Shown here: in pieces, positions 16,423 through 25,229 of the stretch
Position numbering within the stretch: the first letter of the stretch is position 1
Layout of the letters: the number at the start of each line of letters is the position of its first letter
Assembly: GCA_018823025.1 (NCBI GenBank)
Contig: JAHJJI010000103.1
Coordinates: 1 to 33,040 of the forward strand
Direction of reading: 5' to 3'
DNA length: 33,040 bases
DNA from: Gammaproteobacteria bacterium
Lineage (GTDB): Bacteria > Pseudomonadota > Gammaproteobacteria > Burkholderiales > Sulfuricellaceae
The notes under the pieces: model-generated
The model's database searches: none
What the model was told of the DNA's origin: nothing
What the model saw: only the letters and a program-made list of their open reading frames with translations
Translations under genes and position numbers: made by a program

Positions 16423-18264
16423 ATGGAAGAAACAGTCGGCGCCTTCTGGCACAAGCTTATCACCGGCGCGGCGGAGAAGCGCTATCCGCAGGAAGCGGTG
16501 ACACTCACAAGCATCAGCAAGACCGCCGGCATCTTCTTCCGCGCTCTCGGCGGCGATAGCGGTCTCAGCGTCAGCGCCACCAGCGCGACCGAACACGGTG
16601 CGCGCCGCAGTCTGAAGCAGCGCATTGCCGGCAGCGGCGCAAGAACCGAACTGACCTGGCTTGACGAAAACACCCTGCGCCTGCCCACAGTACTCGACAT
16701 CCTGCCACAGCGCAGCCTCAACCGTGATCTCTACCTGTGGCTGATTGCACTGGCGGCAGTGGATGAACCTGACACACCCGCCTGGGTGGTGCGCAACCAG
16801 CAGGCCACCTTGACGGTATTCGATCGCTTCCCCGGCATCCGCTCGCGCTACCAGCGCCTGCTCGATGCCACGCTGGCATTGCGCCCTGACCCGGCCAATC
16901 TGCCGGAAGACGAAGCGGCCATGGAGCAGGCCATTCGTGCCGCGCTGGCCAACCCGGGCAGTGTGGACAAACTACCGCGCGCCAGCCGGCCACCCCATCC
17001 GGTACACCTGTGGCTGCACCCCAACCCGCCGCGCACATTGCCGAATCAGGCCGGCGGCAACGCCCCACCATCCGGCGAGCCGCAGCAGGAAGGCGACGGC
17101 AAGAGCAAGAAAACCGATGACACCAAACGCCGCCAGGCCGAACGGGTGGACATGCCGGACAACAAGAACCCCTTCATCCTCTTCTTCCGCGCCGAAAGCA
17201 TTTTCAGCTGGGCCGAATACGTCAAGGCCAACCGTCCGACCGAAGACAACAACGACCCGGGTGCCGACCCGGCCGCCGATGATCTCAACCACCTGAGCGT
17301 GGCGCAGGACGGAAAAAGCGTTGCCTCGCGCCTCAGGTTCGACCTCGACCTGCCTTCCGCAGCACAGGACGACCTGCCTCTCGGGCAGGGCATTCTGCTA
17401 CCGGAGTGGCACTACAAAAAGCAGATTCTACAGCCCAACCACTGTTGCCTGCAGCCGATGGTCGCGCGCGCAGCGCCGCCCTGCGCCCTGCCACACCACC
17501 TCGCAGCCACCGCGCGCCGCATCCGCAGCCAGTTCGAAGCGCTGACCCCGGCGCGGGTGTGGATCAGGGGTCAGTTCGACGGCACCGAACCCGACTTGGA
17601 CGCCTGCGTCCAGTTCACCGCCGACCGCCTCTCCGGCCACGCCGCAGAACGCGGCCTGTACCGCGCCCACCACTACCGCGACCGCGATCTGGCCTGTCTG
17701 ATGCTGGCCGATCTGTCGCTCTCCACCGACGCATGGGTCAGCGATACCGCCCGTGTCATCGACGTCGTCCGCGACAGCCTGTACCTGTTCGCCGAGGCGC
17801 TGTCCGCCACCGGCGACCGTTTCAGCCTGTACGGCTTTTCCTCGCTGAAGCGCGAAAACGTGCGCTTTCACGTCATCAAGGAATTCGGCGAGAAATACAA
17901 TGCCAGCGTGCGCGGTCGCATCCAGGCCATCAAGCCCGGCTACTACACTCGCATGGGCGCCGCCATCCGTCACGCCAGCCAGCTTTTAGCAAAGCAGCAG
18001 GCCACGCAAAGGATTTTATTTATCCTCACCGACGGAAAACCCAACGACCTCGACCAGTACGAAGGACGCTACGGCATCGAAGACACCCGCGTCGCCCTGC
18101 TCGAAGCACGGCAGATGGGGCTGCGTCCATTCTGCGTCACGATCGACGAAAAGGCCGGCAGCTACCTGCCGCACTTGTTCGGCATCGGCGGATATGTTGT
18201 AATCAGGAAACCATCGGAACTACCGAAACAGCTGCCGCTGCTGTATGCGCAGCTGACCCGCTAA
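16423..18264 (+). CDS. norD: NorD, von Willebrand factor A protein for NO reductase activation
   Basis: A 613-residue soluble protein whose C-terminal third is a von Willebrand A domain with a metal-ion-dependent adhesion motif DLSLS (Asp430, Ser432, Ser434) and a later LTDGKPND. NorD/CbbO proteins act with the NorQ ATPase to insert FeB iron into NorB. The middle (about residues 205-245) is a charged, low-complexity linker, usual for the family. It is preceded by palindromic repeat copy A and followed 14 bases later by nsrR. Confidence 0.94.
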   Translation: MEETVGAFWHKLITGAAEKRYPQEAVTLTSISKTAGIFFRALGGDSGLSVSATSATEHGARRSLKQRIAGSGARTELTWLDENTLRLPTVLDILPQRSLNRDLYLWLIALAAVDEPDTPAWVVRNQQATLTVFDRFPGIRSRYQRLLDATLALRPDPANLPEDEAAMEQAIRAALANPGSVDKLPRASRPPHPVHLWLHPNPPRTLPNQAGGNAPPSGEPQQEGDGKSKKTDDTKRRQAERVDMPDNKNPFILFFRAESIFSWAEYVKANRPTEDNNDPGADPAADDLNHLSVAQDGKSVASRLRFDLDLPSAAQDDLPLGQGILLPEWHYKKQILQPNHCCLQPMVARAAPPCALPHHLAATARRIRSQFEALTPARVWIRGQFDGTEPDLDACVQFTADRLSGHAAERGLYRAHHYRDRDLACLMLADLSLSTDAWVSDTARVIDVVRDSLYLFAEALSATGDRFSLYGFSSLKRENVRFHVIKEFGEKYNASVRGRIQAIKPGYYTRMGAAIRHASQLLAKQQATQRILFILTDGKPNDLDQYEGRYGIEDTRVALLEARQMGLRPFCVTIDEKAGSYLPHLFGIGGYVVIRKPSELPKQLPLLYAQLTR

Positions 18265-18278
18265 CTAGCCGACCCTCC

Positions 18279-18698
18279 ATGCACCTGACCCGCTACACCG
18301 ACTATTCCCTGCGAACGCTGATTTATCTCGGCACGAGACCGGAAAAGCTCGCCACCATCAGCGAAATCGCCGCCTATCACGACATCTCGCGCAACCACTT
18401 GATGAAAGTGGTGCACCAGCTCGGCGCAAACGGCTATATCGACACCCTGCGAGGCAAAGGCGGCGGCATCAGACTGGCGCGCCCGCCGAATCAGATTGTG
18501 GTGGGCGACGTGGTGCGCAGCATGGAAGAGAACATGGACATCGTTGCCTGCTTCCAACCCGACTTCAACGCCTGCGTTCTGGCACCCGCCTGCCGCCTGA
18601 AAACCGCCATGAGCGAGGCCCTGCAAAGCTTTCTTGCGACGCTGGATCTGTATACCCTGGCCGATCTGATCGGCGAACAGGGCAGCCCCCTGGTTTGA
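18279..18698 (+). CDS. nsrR: NsrR, Rrf2-family nitric-oxide-sensing repressor
   Basis: A 139-residue Rrf2-family regulator with an N-terminal winged helix (MHLTRYTDYSLRTLIYL start, KGGGIRLA wing near residues 60-67) and three Fe-S ligand cysteines at 91, 99 and 105. NsrR carries an Fe-S cluster that reacts with NO, releasing its operators. IscR has similar cysteines, but the length, the CxxP...C....C pattern and the position at the end of a nor operon favour NsrR. A near-consensus NsrR site lies at 3385-3407. No NsrR dyad was found directly before norC or norE, so its control over its own operon is not evident. Confidence 0.9.
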   Translation: MHLTRYTDYSLRTLIYLGTRPEKLATISEIAAYHDISRNHLMKVVHQLGANGYIDTLRGKGGGIRLARPPNQIVVGDVVRSMEENMDIVACFQPDFNACVLAPACRLKTAMSEALQSFLATLDLYTLADLIGEQGSPLV

Positions 18699-18717
18699 TG
18701 TTTGCTTCAGTCATGCC

Positions 18718-18969
18718 ATGAAATATCAATGTCCAAACTGCAGCTTTACCATTTTCAACCGCCGCGTCAAAAAGTGCGAATCATGCGGTACACCGCTTCC
18801 GCCCGAACTGCTTTATACGGACAAGCAAATCGCGTCAATTGATGACGAATTCGAAAAAAATAAACTCAAAGTTGCCCAACTACGACGCAGCTTGGGCGGC
18901 GGTGCCGACGGAGGCTCCACAGGTGGGGATAGCGGCTGCGGTGATGCTGGCGGTGGGGAATGCGGCTAA
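18718..18969 (+). CDS. Small zinc-ribbon protein with glycine/cysteine-rich tail
   Basis: An 83-residue protein. The N-terminus has two CxxC knuckles (Cys5-Cys8 and Cys20-Cys23), a zinc ribbon. A charged helix follows (about residues 34-60), and the last 23 residues are mostly glycine with aspartate and two cysteines. No ribosome-binding site is obvious before the ATG, 19 bases after nsrR. I do not recognise the family; zinc binding is inferred from the cysteine spacing. It precedes slyX by 18 bases. Confidence 0.7.
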   Translation: MKYQCPNCSFTIFNRRVKKCESCGTPLPPELLYTDKQIASIDDEFEKNKLKVAQLRRSLGGGADGGSTGGDSGCGDAGGGECG

Positions 18970-18987
18970 ATTAACAGGAGTACCGAA

Positions 18988-19197
18988 GTGAGCGACGAAG
19001 AACGTCTGGTCGATATCGAAATAAAACTTTCCCATCAGGAAAATACGGTCGAAGAGCTGAACAAGGTGGTCTGCCAGCAACAAAAAAAGCTCGACCACCT
19101 GGAAGCAGTCTGCGAAGCGCTGATCCGGCACGTCAAGGAATTATCGGATGGCGCAGCCGAACAGCGCACAGCGAATGAAACGCCGCCCCATTATTAG
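18988..19197 (+). CDS. slyX: SlyX family protein
   Basis: A 69-residue, almost wholly coiled-coil protein (heptad-like pattern over residues 5-50) ending in a short PPHY tail, the signature of SlyX. The start is a GTG at 18988, with AGGAG nearby (18975-18980). The biological role of SlyX is not established. A 274-base interval follows before the next gene; it contains a short GGCAGC/GCTGCC inverted repeat near 19280 but nothing I can name. Confidence 0.88.
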   Translation: MSDEERLVDIEIKLSHQENTVEELNKVVCQQQKKLDHLEAVCEALIRHVKELSDGAAEQRTANETPPHY

Positions 19198-19471
19198 TGG
19201 CGGCAAACAGTTCGTATCCACCTTCATTTAGCGTGTATCCCAGCAGGTACAACCGTCCTCAGCTGCGAAATTGACCGGCAGCTCGGGTCGTCCAGCGCTG
19301 CCCGGCCCCTGCCTCCAGAGTTAATTTTATCCTGATGGAACGGGACCTTAGCATCACGTAGACGATTTCGAATTTGCGTAAAACCGGGAAATGAGAAAAA
19401 CTGTTACCTAAGACATTCACTCTCCGAGCGAGTGTTGTCGATCTCTCCGGGCCGTACAAGGAAGCCAGATA

Positions 19472-20767
19472 GTGCCAAACAGTCAGCTCACTCTAAAGAA
19501 ACTCAAGACCCTTTTGGACCATCTCCATGACGGAGTATTTTCCATCGAAGAGGGAATGATGGTTTACGCCAACCAGGCTCTGTCGACGCTCATCGGTTAT
19601 CCCCTCGACGAAATCCTGCAACAGCCCTTTACCTGTTTTGTCTACAAAGAGGATCTGGAGAAAATCGTCAGCCATTATCAGGCTCGCTTACAAGGTGAAA
19701 ATGTACCCAATGAGTACGAGTTTCGCATGCTCTCCAAACAAGGCAATGCCATTGATGTGCGTATCAATGTCGGGGTCTCCGTAGCTCCGGATGGCTTACG
19801 CACCTCGATTGGGACAATTAAAGATCTCCGCGAAACAAAACGTACTACTCGTGATCTGGCCAGGTCCCGGCACGATATTGAATCTATTCTCGACAATATG
19901 CCGGATGTTTTCTATCGCACTGATTTGCAAGGCCTGATCACACTGATGTCGCCTTCTTGTAAAGAAGCGCTTGGGTATGAAGCGGAAGAGATGATAGGTC
20001 AACCTCTGGCCAGCTTTTATTGCACGCCTTCTGAGCGAGCAAAAATACTTAATGCATTAGAAGAAGGTAAAGGCAAAGCCCGGCATGTTGAAGCCTGTCT
20101 GACTCACAGGGATGGCTCCGCCGTTTGGATTTCAACCAATGCTTACCTGCGGCTAGATGAAAATGGACAGGCCATCGGCGTCGAAGGCATCGCACGCAAC
20201 ATTTCCGAGCGTAAAGAACTGGAAGATAAACTCACGGCCTTTGCTCGAATCGACGATCTGACACAAGTCTACAATCGGCGTTATTTCTATGAAGAAGCCG
20301 AAAAGCAGTTGATCCTTGCACACCGCTATCAACGGCCTGCGGCAATACTGATGCTGGATCTGGACCGCTTCAAACAAATTAACGATACCTATGGTCACCG
20401 TGCCGGTGATGAAGTGCTGAAAGATTTTGCTCAAATATGTCGCGATACAATCCGGGAGACCGATATCTTCGGTCGTACCGGCGGCGAGGAATTTGCTGTC
20501 CTGCTACCCGAAACAGAGCTGGATTCAGCTTTTCTGCTCGCACAAAGAATCTGTTCCCGGGTTAATTCAAGCACATTCAAGTTGAATCAATGCATCTTGT
20601 CTTATTCTGTCTCGATCGGTGTGGCTATTATAGATTCAGAGAAAATAAATATTGGAAAATTACTGTCTCATGCCGACAAGGCTCTTTATGAAGCCAAAGA
20701 AGCCGGGAGAAACTGCGTCCGGATATACGGTGCCGAGAAATCAGAATCGGCAACTCATATGCGCTGA
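19472..20767 (+). CDS. Cytosolic diguanylate cyclase: PAS-PAS-GGDEF
   Basis: A 431-residue protein with two PAS domains (about residues 8-120 and 130-250) and a GGDEF domain (about 255-420). The active-site motif is GGEEF at 337-341, a functional variant, with an inhibitory RxxD site (RETD) five residues earlier. There is no membrane helix, so it senses an internal signal. The start is a GTG at 19472 with AAGGAAG (19458-19464) before it. It converges with nnrS, 18 bases from its end. It may tie c-di-GMP output to redox or NO state through PAS cofactors, but none is evident from sequence. Confidence 0.9.
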   Translation: MPNSQLTLKKLKTLLDHLHDGVFSIEEGMMVYANQALSTLIGYPLDEILQQPFTCFVYKEDLEKIVSHYQARLQGENVPNEYEFRMLSKQGNAIDVRINVGVSVAPDGLRTSIGTIKDLRETKRTTRDLARSRHDIESILDNMPDVFYRTDLQGLITLMSPSCKEALGYEAEEMIGQPLASFYCTPSERAKILNALEEGKGKARHVEACLTHRDGSAVWISTNAYLRLDENGQAIGVEGIARNISERKELEDKLTAFARIDDLTQVYNRRYFYEEAEKQLILAHRYQRPAAILMLDLDRFKQINDTYGHRAGDEVLKDFAQICRDTIRETDIFGRTGGEEFAVLLPETELDSAFLLAQRICSRVNSSTFKLNQCILSYSVSIGVAIIDSEKINIGKLLSHADKALYEAKEAGRNCVRIYGAEKSESATHMR

Positions 20768-20785
20768 TGGCCGCTGCAAGGATCG

Positions 20786-22012
20786 TTAGCCCGGCTGCCC
20801 ATCCGAGCGTGGCCGCCAATACTTGGGCGCGTATTTGACGAACCAGGGCGCGAAGCAGGCAAGCCAGACCGCAGCGGCAAGCAGGTAGAAATGACCTGCC
20901 GCCGCCCCAGCCAGCGGCAGATCACCACCGATACGAGCCAGCGCAGCAAGCTGGAATCCCCAGAACAGAGCCCAGGTGGAGCCATCCGCCTCGAGTTCTG
21001 CACCGGAATGGCCCAGCGTGACGCGCGAGGCCATGCCCAGCACCATCGAGCCAAACAGGCCGATGGTCAGGGCATGCAATGGCGCGAAACCCAGCATGCT
21101 GATGCCGGCCAGCAGTGCAAGGCTCTGCACGGCATACAGCGCCAGCGCGACCGAGGTCCAGGCAAAGCCGACATGCAGCACTGCCAGCAAACGGATTTCG
21201 AAGCTGCGCCGCAGTTGCCAGTGCCAGCTCAAATGCATTGTTTGCGCCAGCAGGGGCAAGTCAAACAGCCACAACCAGGCGTTCCAGCCGAGGATTTCCA
21301 GCATGCCGTGACCATAGCTGCAAACCAGCATCACACCGAGTGCCCCGGTGGGCCGAACTATTTGATAGTTGTCCAGCACCCGGCTGGAAAAAAACGGAAT
21401 CATGCGGTGGCAGATGGTGAAGAAGATCGGCAGCAGCAAGAACCATACTCCGGCCTTGAGAGAAAACAGCGCGAACAGGGCGTTGCCGGTCACCAGCCAG
21501 AGCAGGAAGGCAAGGATGCCGACCCAGCCCATGCCGAGGGCGACGCTGGTAATTCTGGGGTGCAGCTTGTCGGGGTGGCGGGCGGTGATCAGCACGTCCA
21601 GCAGCGCATAAAAAGCGACACCCCAGCCGGCGAGTATCAGCACCAGCGCGACGATCAGCAGGCCTTTGCCGGCCAACAGGCCGATGTAGAACAGCAGCAC
21701 GCCGCACGCCAACAACAGGAAAGCCGGCACATAGCGACGCGGCGGTATCTTAGTACCGTTCATCCAGTTGGGATAGACGGTCATCAGGAAGCCGAAGATG
21801 AAAAAAGGGAAGAAGCCGTAAATCATCAGGAAGCCGTGCGCCCAGGTCGCCGGTATCGTCCAGGCCGGCGCCAGCCAGGCGGAAGTGTAACGACCGATCA
21901 ACTCGGTCAGCCACCAGGCGATAACAGCCAGTCCCTGTACCGCACCAGCCAGGAACATCATGCGATGGGGCGCAGCAGAAAACGTGCGCCAGACAGTATT
22001 AACTTGCGACAT
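20786..22012 (-). CDS. nnrS: NnrS family heme-copper-type membrane protein
   Basis: A 408-residue protein with about twelve membrane helices and the recognisable NnrS pattern: WAHGFLMIYGFFPFFIFGFLMTVYPNWM near residues 52-79, histidine-bearing MHLSWHWQLRR, and PLHALTIGLFGSMVLGMASRVTLGHSG near 308-334. NnrS proteins bind heme and copper and protect cells from nitrosative stress, probably by limiting iron-nitrosyl complexes rather than by reducing NO. It stands alone on the minus strand, divergent from the kinase gene. A perfect GTAAAA-N5-TTTTAC palindrome lies 20 bases before its start. Confidence 0.93.
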   Translation of the reverse strand: MSQVNTVWRTFSAAPHRMMFLAGAVQGLAVIAWWLTELIGRYTSAWLAPAWTIPATWAHGFLMIYGFFPFFIFGFLMTVYPNWMNGTKIPPRRYVPAFLLLACGVLLFYIGLLAGKGLLIVALVLILAGWGVAFYALLDVLITARHPDKLHPRITSVALGMGWVGILAFLLWLVTGNALFALFSLKAGVWFLLLPIFFTICHRMIPFFSSRVLDNYQIVRPTGALGVMLVCSYGHGMLEILGWNAWLWLFDLPLLAQTMHLSWHWQLRRSFEIRLLAVLHVGFAWTSVALALYAVQSLALLAGISMLGFAPLHALTIGLFGSMVLGMASRVTLGHSGAELEADGSTWALFWGFQLAALARIGGDLPLAGAAAGHFYLLAAAVWLACFAPWFVKYAPKYWRPRSDGQPG

Positions 22013-22031
22013 ATTCAGCCTTGATTCAACC

Positions 22032-22048
22032 GTAAAACGCTATTTTAC
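22032..22048. promoter_or_regulatory. Candidate operator before nnrS
   Basis: GTAAAA-CGCTA-TTTTAC is a perfect inverted repeat with six-base arms and five-base spacer. It contains TAAAAT on the minus strand, a plausible -10 for nnrS, whose ATG begins at 22012. Part of it (AACGCTATT, 22036-22044) recurs in inverted orientation at 22128-22136 (AATAGCGTT) in the same divergent region. The binding protein is unknown; the site fits neither the NsrR nor the FNR consensus. Confidence 0.4.
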
Positions 22049-22199
22049 TCCGGTTCCGCCCGACTGGCCGCGATGGACTCACCAAAAGTAAGCGCCTGCA
22101 GGCGACAATCCGCTCTATCTATTGCAGAATAGCGTTGTATATCGATTCCCCAATAATTTTTGCCACGCAGCCAGATAGCGAGTACCCCCTGAAAACAGC

Positions 22200-24662
22200 A
22201 TGAATCAAGACTTACAGAAAATAGACCGATTTGAAGTGACCCGGATTCTGGGCAAGGGCGCGCAGAGCGTGGTTTATCTTGCGTACGACCCCAAACTGCA
22301 ACGCGAAGTGGCGATAAAAACCCTGCATTTCACGAAACAGAAGGACCAGCAGAACGAGATTCAGGCGCTAATCCAGGAATCGCGCACGGTCAGCAAGATG
22401 CGCCACCCTAACCTCGTACCCATTTTTGAGGCCGGGGAATACGAAGGCGACCCTTATCTGGTGTTCGAGTATGTCGAGGGGCAGACCCTGGCCGATCTGC
22501 TAAGGGAAAAAGGGGCGCTATCCGCCAACGAGGCCATCGGCATTATTGCCCCGGTGCTTGATGCCGTCGCTCACGCCCACCAGAACGGCATCATCCATCG
22601 AGACCTCAAGCCCTCCAACATCCTGATCAGCCCGGAAGGCATCCCGCGCGTGATGGATTTCGGCATCGCCGAACGCATCTCCGACAAACCGGGCGAGCAC
22701 GACGACGACCTGATAGGCACGCCAGCCTATATGGCGCCGGAATACATCGACGGCCGGATGATTAGCGAAAAAAATGATATTTTCGCCGCCGGCCTGATCC
22801 TTTACGAAATGGTGGTTGGACACAAAGCCGTGCAGGGCAGCAATATTTACCAGATCATGCACCGCATCGCTTCCGAACCGATTGAACTCCCCCCGAGCGG
22901 CGAAATATCCATCGACGAGAAGCTCGGCGACATCATCCTCAAGGCACTGGCAAAAAACCCTCTCGACCGCTATGCCAGCGCCGAGGAAATGGGAGACGCG
23001 TTACACTCGTTCATGCTGGCGGGCGAAGAAGCCGCTCCTCTCTCCGCCGAATCGAAACAGAGCACGCTGGATTTCCTGCTGCGGCGGATGCGCCACAGAG
23101 GCGACTTCCCAGCCCTGTCGGAGTCAGTCAGTTCCATCAACCGTGTGGTTTCCTCCGACCGGGAAAGCATCAACAAGCTTTCCAACTCGATCCTGAAGGA
23201 TTTCGCCCTCACCAACAAGATTTTGCGACTGGTCAATACCGCCTTCTATAGCACATACGGCGGCGGCACCATCAGCACCATTTCGCGCGCCGTGATTATT
23301 CTCGGCTTTGACGCGGTGCGCAACATCGCCGTCACCCTGATCCTGTTCGAACACATGCAGAACAAGGCTCATGCGACACACCTGAAGGAAGAGTTCATTC
23401 AGGCCCTGTTCAGCGGGCTCATCGCCAAGGATATTGCCAAAGGCGCTGCCAAAGACGTCAAGGATCCGGAAGAAGCCTTTATCTGCTCGATGTTCCATAA
23501 TCTGGGCCGCCTCCTGACCATGTTCTACTTTCAGGAAGAGGCGGAAACCATAAACCGGGTTATGGCCCAGAAAGAATGCAACGAAGATATTGCTTCCGCC
23601 CAGGTGCTCGGCATTTCCTACCAGGACTTGGGCATCGGCATCGCCAAAACCTGGGGTTTCCCGGAACAGATCGTGCACAGCATGCGCAAGCTGCCGCCCG
23701 ACTCCGTACCCCGTCCCAAAACCTCCATGGACAAGCTGCGCATCATCACCAGTTTCTCCAATGAGCTATGCGCTATCGTTGCCCATACGCCCAGCGAAGA
23801 CCGGCTGAAATCTATCAAAAAACTCTCCGGGCGCTATGGTGACAGCATGCCGATCCAGGAAAAACAGTTACAGCAGACGCTGGAAAAAGCCCTTGATGAA
23901 ATTACTCAGTTCGCCGGCACGGTGCGTCTGGGGGTAAGAGAGAGCCGAATTGGCAAGCAAGCCGCCAACTGGACCGGGTACACCCATCAAGTAGATGCCG
24001 CAGGAGCATCAGAACACACTGCTGAAGGTACCGAGCTGACCGAGGCAGAGACGCAGATGCAGGACACGGTGGCGATCACCGCAACCGAGGGAGTCACACT
24101 GGCCCAGGGAAAGCTGCCAGAAGGCATGGGAAACAAGCCGGATGCCGGCAATGCCCAAGCCATCCTCACCGCCGGCATCCAGGACATCAGCAATTCCCTG
24201 GTGGATGGCTGCTCCCTCAACGACCTCCTGCGCATGATCCTGGAAACCATGTACCGCAGCATGGACTTTCAGCGCGTGCTGTTATGCATCAAGGATGCCA
24301 AGCAGAACGCCATGGTCGGGCGCTTCGGCTTCGGCGAGGATATCAACCAGATCATCAAGACCTTCAAGTTCCCCCTCAGCTATACCCCGGATGTGTTCCA
24401 CGCCGCCTTGTCGAAGGGCGTGGACATCCTGATTTCCGACATCAACGAACCGAAAATCAAGGATCGCATTCCGGACTGGTATCGCAAGGCTATAACCGCC
24501 CAGACCTTCGTGCTGTTTCCGCTGAATATCAAAAACGTACCTGTAGCGCTGATATATGCGGACAAGGAGCCTGCAGGCGGCATCAATATGCCGGAAAACG
24601 AGCTGAGCCTGTTGAGGACACTGCGCAACCAGGCCTTGCTGGCCATCAAGCAGACGCTATAG
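22200..24662 (+). CDS. Ser/Thr protein kinase - HDOD - GAF fusion
   Basis: An 820-residue signalling protein. Residues 10-275 are a complete Hanks-type kinase: glycine loop GKGAQSVVY (18-26), catalytic lysine Lys40, HRDLKPSN (133-140), DFG (153-155) and APE (179-181). Residues about 288-500 are an HDOD domain, with a typical RHRGDFPALSESVSSINRVVSSD beginning and SNSILKDFALTNKILRLVN. A linker follows, then a GAF-like domain near 655-815. No membrane helix is seen. HDOD domains bind signalling partners without known catalysis. It is divergent from nnrS and may respond to a related signal, but the substrate is unknown. A 132-residue protein gene follows 55 bases downstream. Confidence 0.92.
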   Translation: MNQDLQKIDRFEVTRILGKGAQSVVYLAYDPKLQREVAIKTLHFTKQKDQQNEIQALIQESRTVSKMRHPNLVPIFEAGEYEGDPYLVFEYVEGQTLADLLREKGALSANEAIGIIAPVLDAVAHAHQNGIIHRDLKPSNILISPEGIPRVMDFGIAERISDKPGEHDDDLIGTPAYMAPEYIDGRMISEKNDIFAAGLILYEMVVGHKAVQGSNIYQIMHRIASEPIELPPSGEISIDEKLGDIILKALAKNPLDRYASAEEMGDALHSFMLAGEEAAPLSAESKQSTLDFLLRRMRHRGDFPALSESVSSINRVVSSDRESINKLSNSILKDFALTNKILRLVNTAFYSTYGGGTISTISRAVIILGFDAVRNIAVTLILFEHMQNKAHATHLKEEFIQALFSGLIAKDIAKGAAKDVKDPEEAFICSMFHNLGRLLTMFYFQEEAETINRVMAQKECNEDIASAQVLGISYQDLGIGIAKTWGFPEQIVHSMRKLPPDSVPRPKTSMDKLRIITSFSNELCAIVAHTPSEDRLKSIKKLSGRYGDSMPIQEKQLQQTLEKALDEITQFAGTVRLGVRESRIGKQAANWTGYTHQVDAAGASEHTAEGTELTEAETQMQDTVAITATEGVTLAQGKLPEGMGNKPDAGNAQAILTAGIQDISNSLVDGCSLNDLLRMILETMYRSMDFQRVLLCIKDAKQNAMVGRFGFGEDINQIIKTFKFPLSYTPDVFHAALSKGVDILISDINEPKIKDRIPDWYRKAITAQTFVLFPLNIKNVPVALIYADKEPAGGINMPENELSLLRTLRNQALLAIKQTL

Positions 24663-24717
24663 CGCGGACAACCCGGACGTACTCGCCTTCAAACAAATCA
24701 TCCAGGAAAACCACATC

Positions 24718-25116
24718 ATGATGGAATACATTTTTTTCAACGCCGAACTGGCCGAACGCTTCGCCGAATTCGCACGCCTGATCGGCGCCGGCTGCGAGGA
24801 ACGTAGCGACAACATGGGGCTGATCGTGGCCGTGCCGGAAGATCTCGACGAGGAACTCGACAACCGACTGGACACCTATTACGCCCATCTGCTCGACGAG
24901 CAAGCCGAGATGGTGGAACAAACCGAGCCCGGCCTCAAGCACAACACTTCCATCAACATCACTCTGGCTGACGGCCGGACCTGCGCGATCCGCATCGAGC
25001 CGGTGATGATGAACCGGCTGATGGGCTGCCTCAGCATCGACGAAATCCATCAGTTCGCCACCACCATCGCCCGCAGCGTTGAGAATCCGGACAACCGCCC
25101 ACTGTGCCAGACCTGA
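24718..25116 (+). CDS. Hypothetical protein after the kinase
   Basis: A 132-residue, acidic, soluble protein that I do not recognise. It starts MMEYIFFNAELAERFAEFA; residues 30-65 are strongly acidic, and IRIEPVMMNRLMGCLSIDEIHQFATTIARSVENP near 94-127 looks like a compact helical end. AGGA stands about ten bases before the first ATG. It is in line with the kinase gene and may be cotranscribed. No membrane helix, signal peptide or metal motif is visible. Confidence 0.75.
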   Translation: MMEYIFFNAELAERFAEFARLIGAGCEERSDNMGLIVAVPEDLDEELDNRLDTYYAHLLDEQAEMVEQTEPGLKHNTSINITLADGRTCAIRIEPVMMNRLMGCLSIDEIHQFATTIARSVENPDNRPLCQT

Positions 25117-25229
25117 TTCATCTTTCTTGACCAGGCAGGGTTGATGCTTTCGGGCAGTCATGCTAGCCTAAACAGCCTTTATCGACCTTTAAATCCGAAT
25201 AGCTTTTAGCTGGCAGAAACCGACATCCG

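Noticed and set aside
17406-18698. Continuous 430-codon frame through norD into nsrR, which could look like a fusion
   Set aside because: Its first part is an out-of-frame reading of norD; only the last 139 codons, beginning at the ATG at 18279, are the real nsrR.
19198-19471. Possible c-di-GMP (GEMM) riboswitch before the PAS-GGDEF gene
   Set aside because: The interval has a short inverted repeat, but I could not find the conserved GEMM core or its paired helices.
20891-22024. Plus-strand open frame of 377 codons opposite nnrS
   Set aside because: Composition is rich in Gln, Arg and His with no domain pattern, and the minus strand encodes a clear NnrS; shadow frame.
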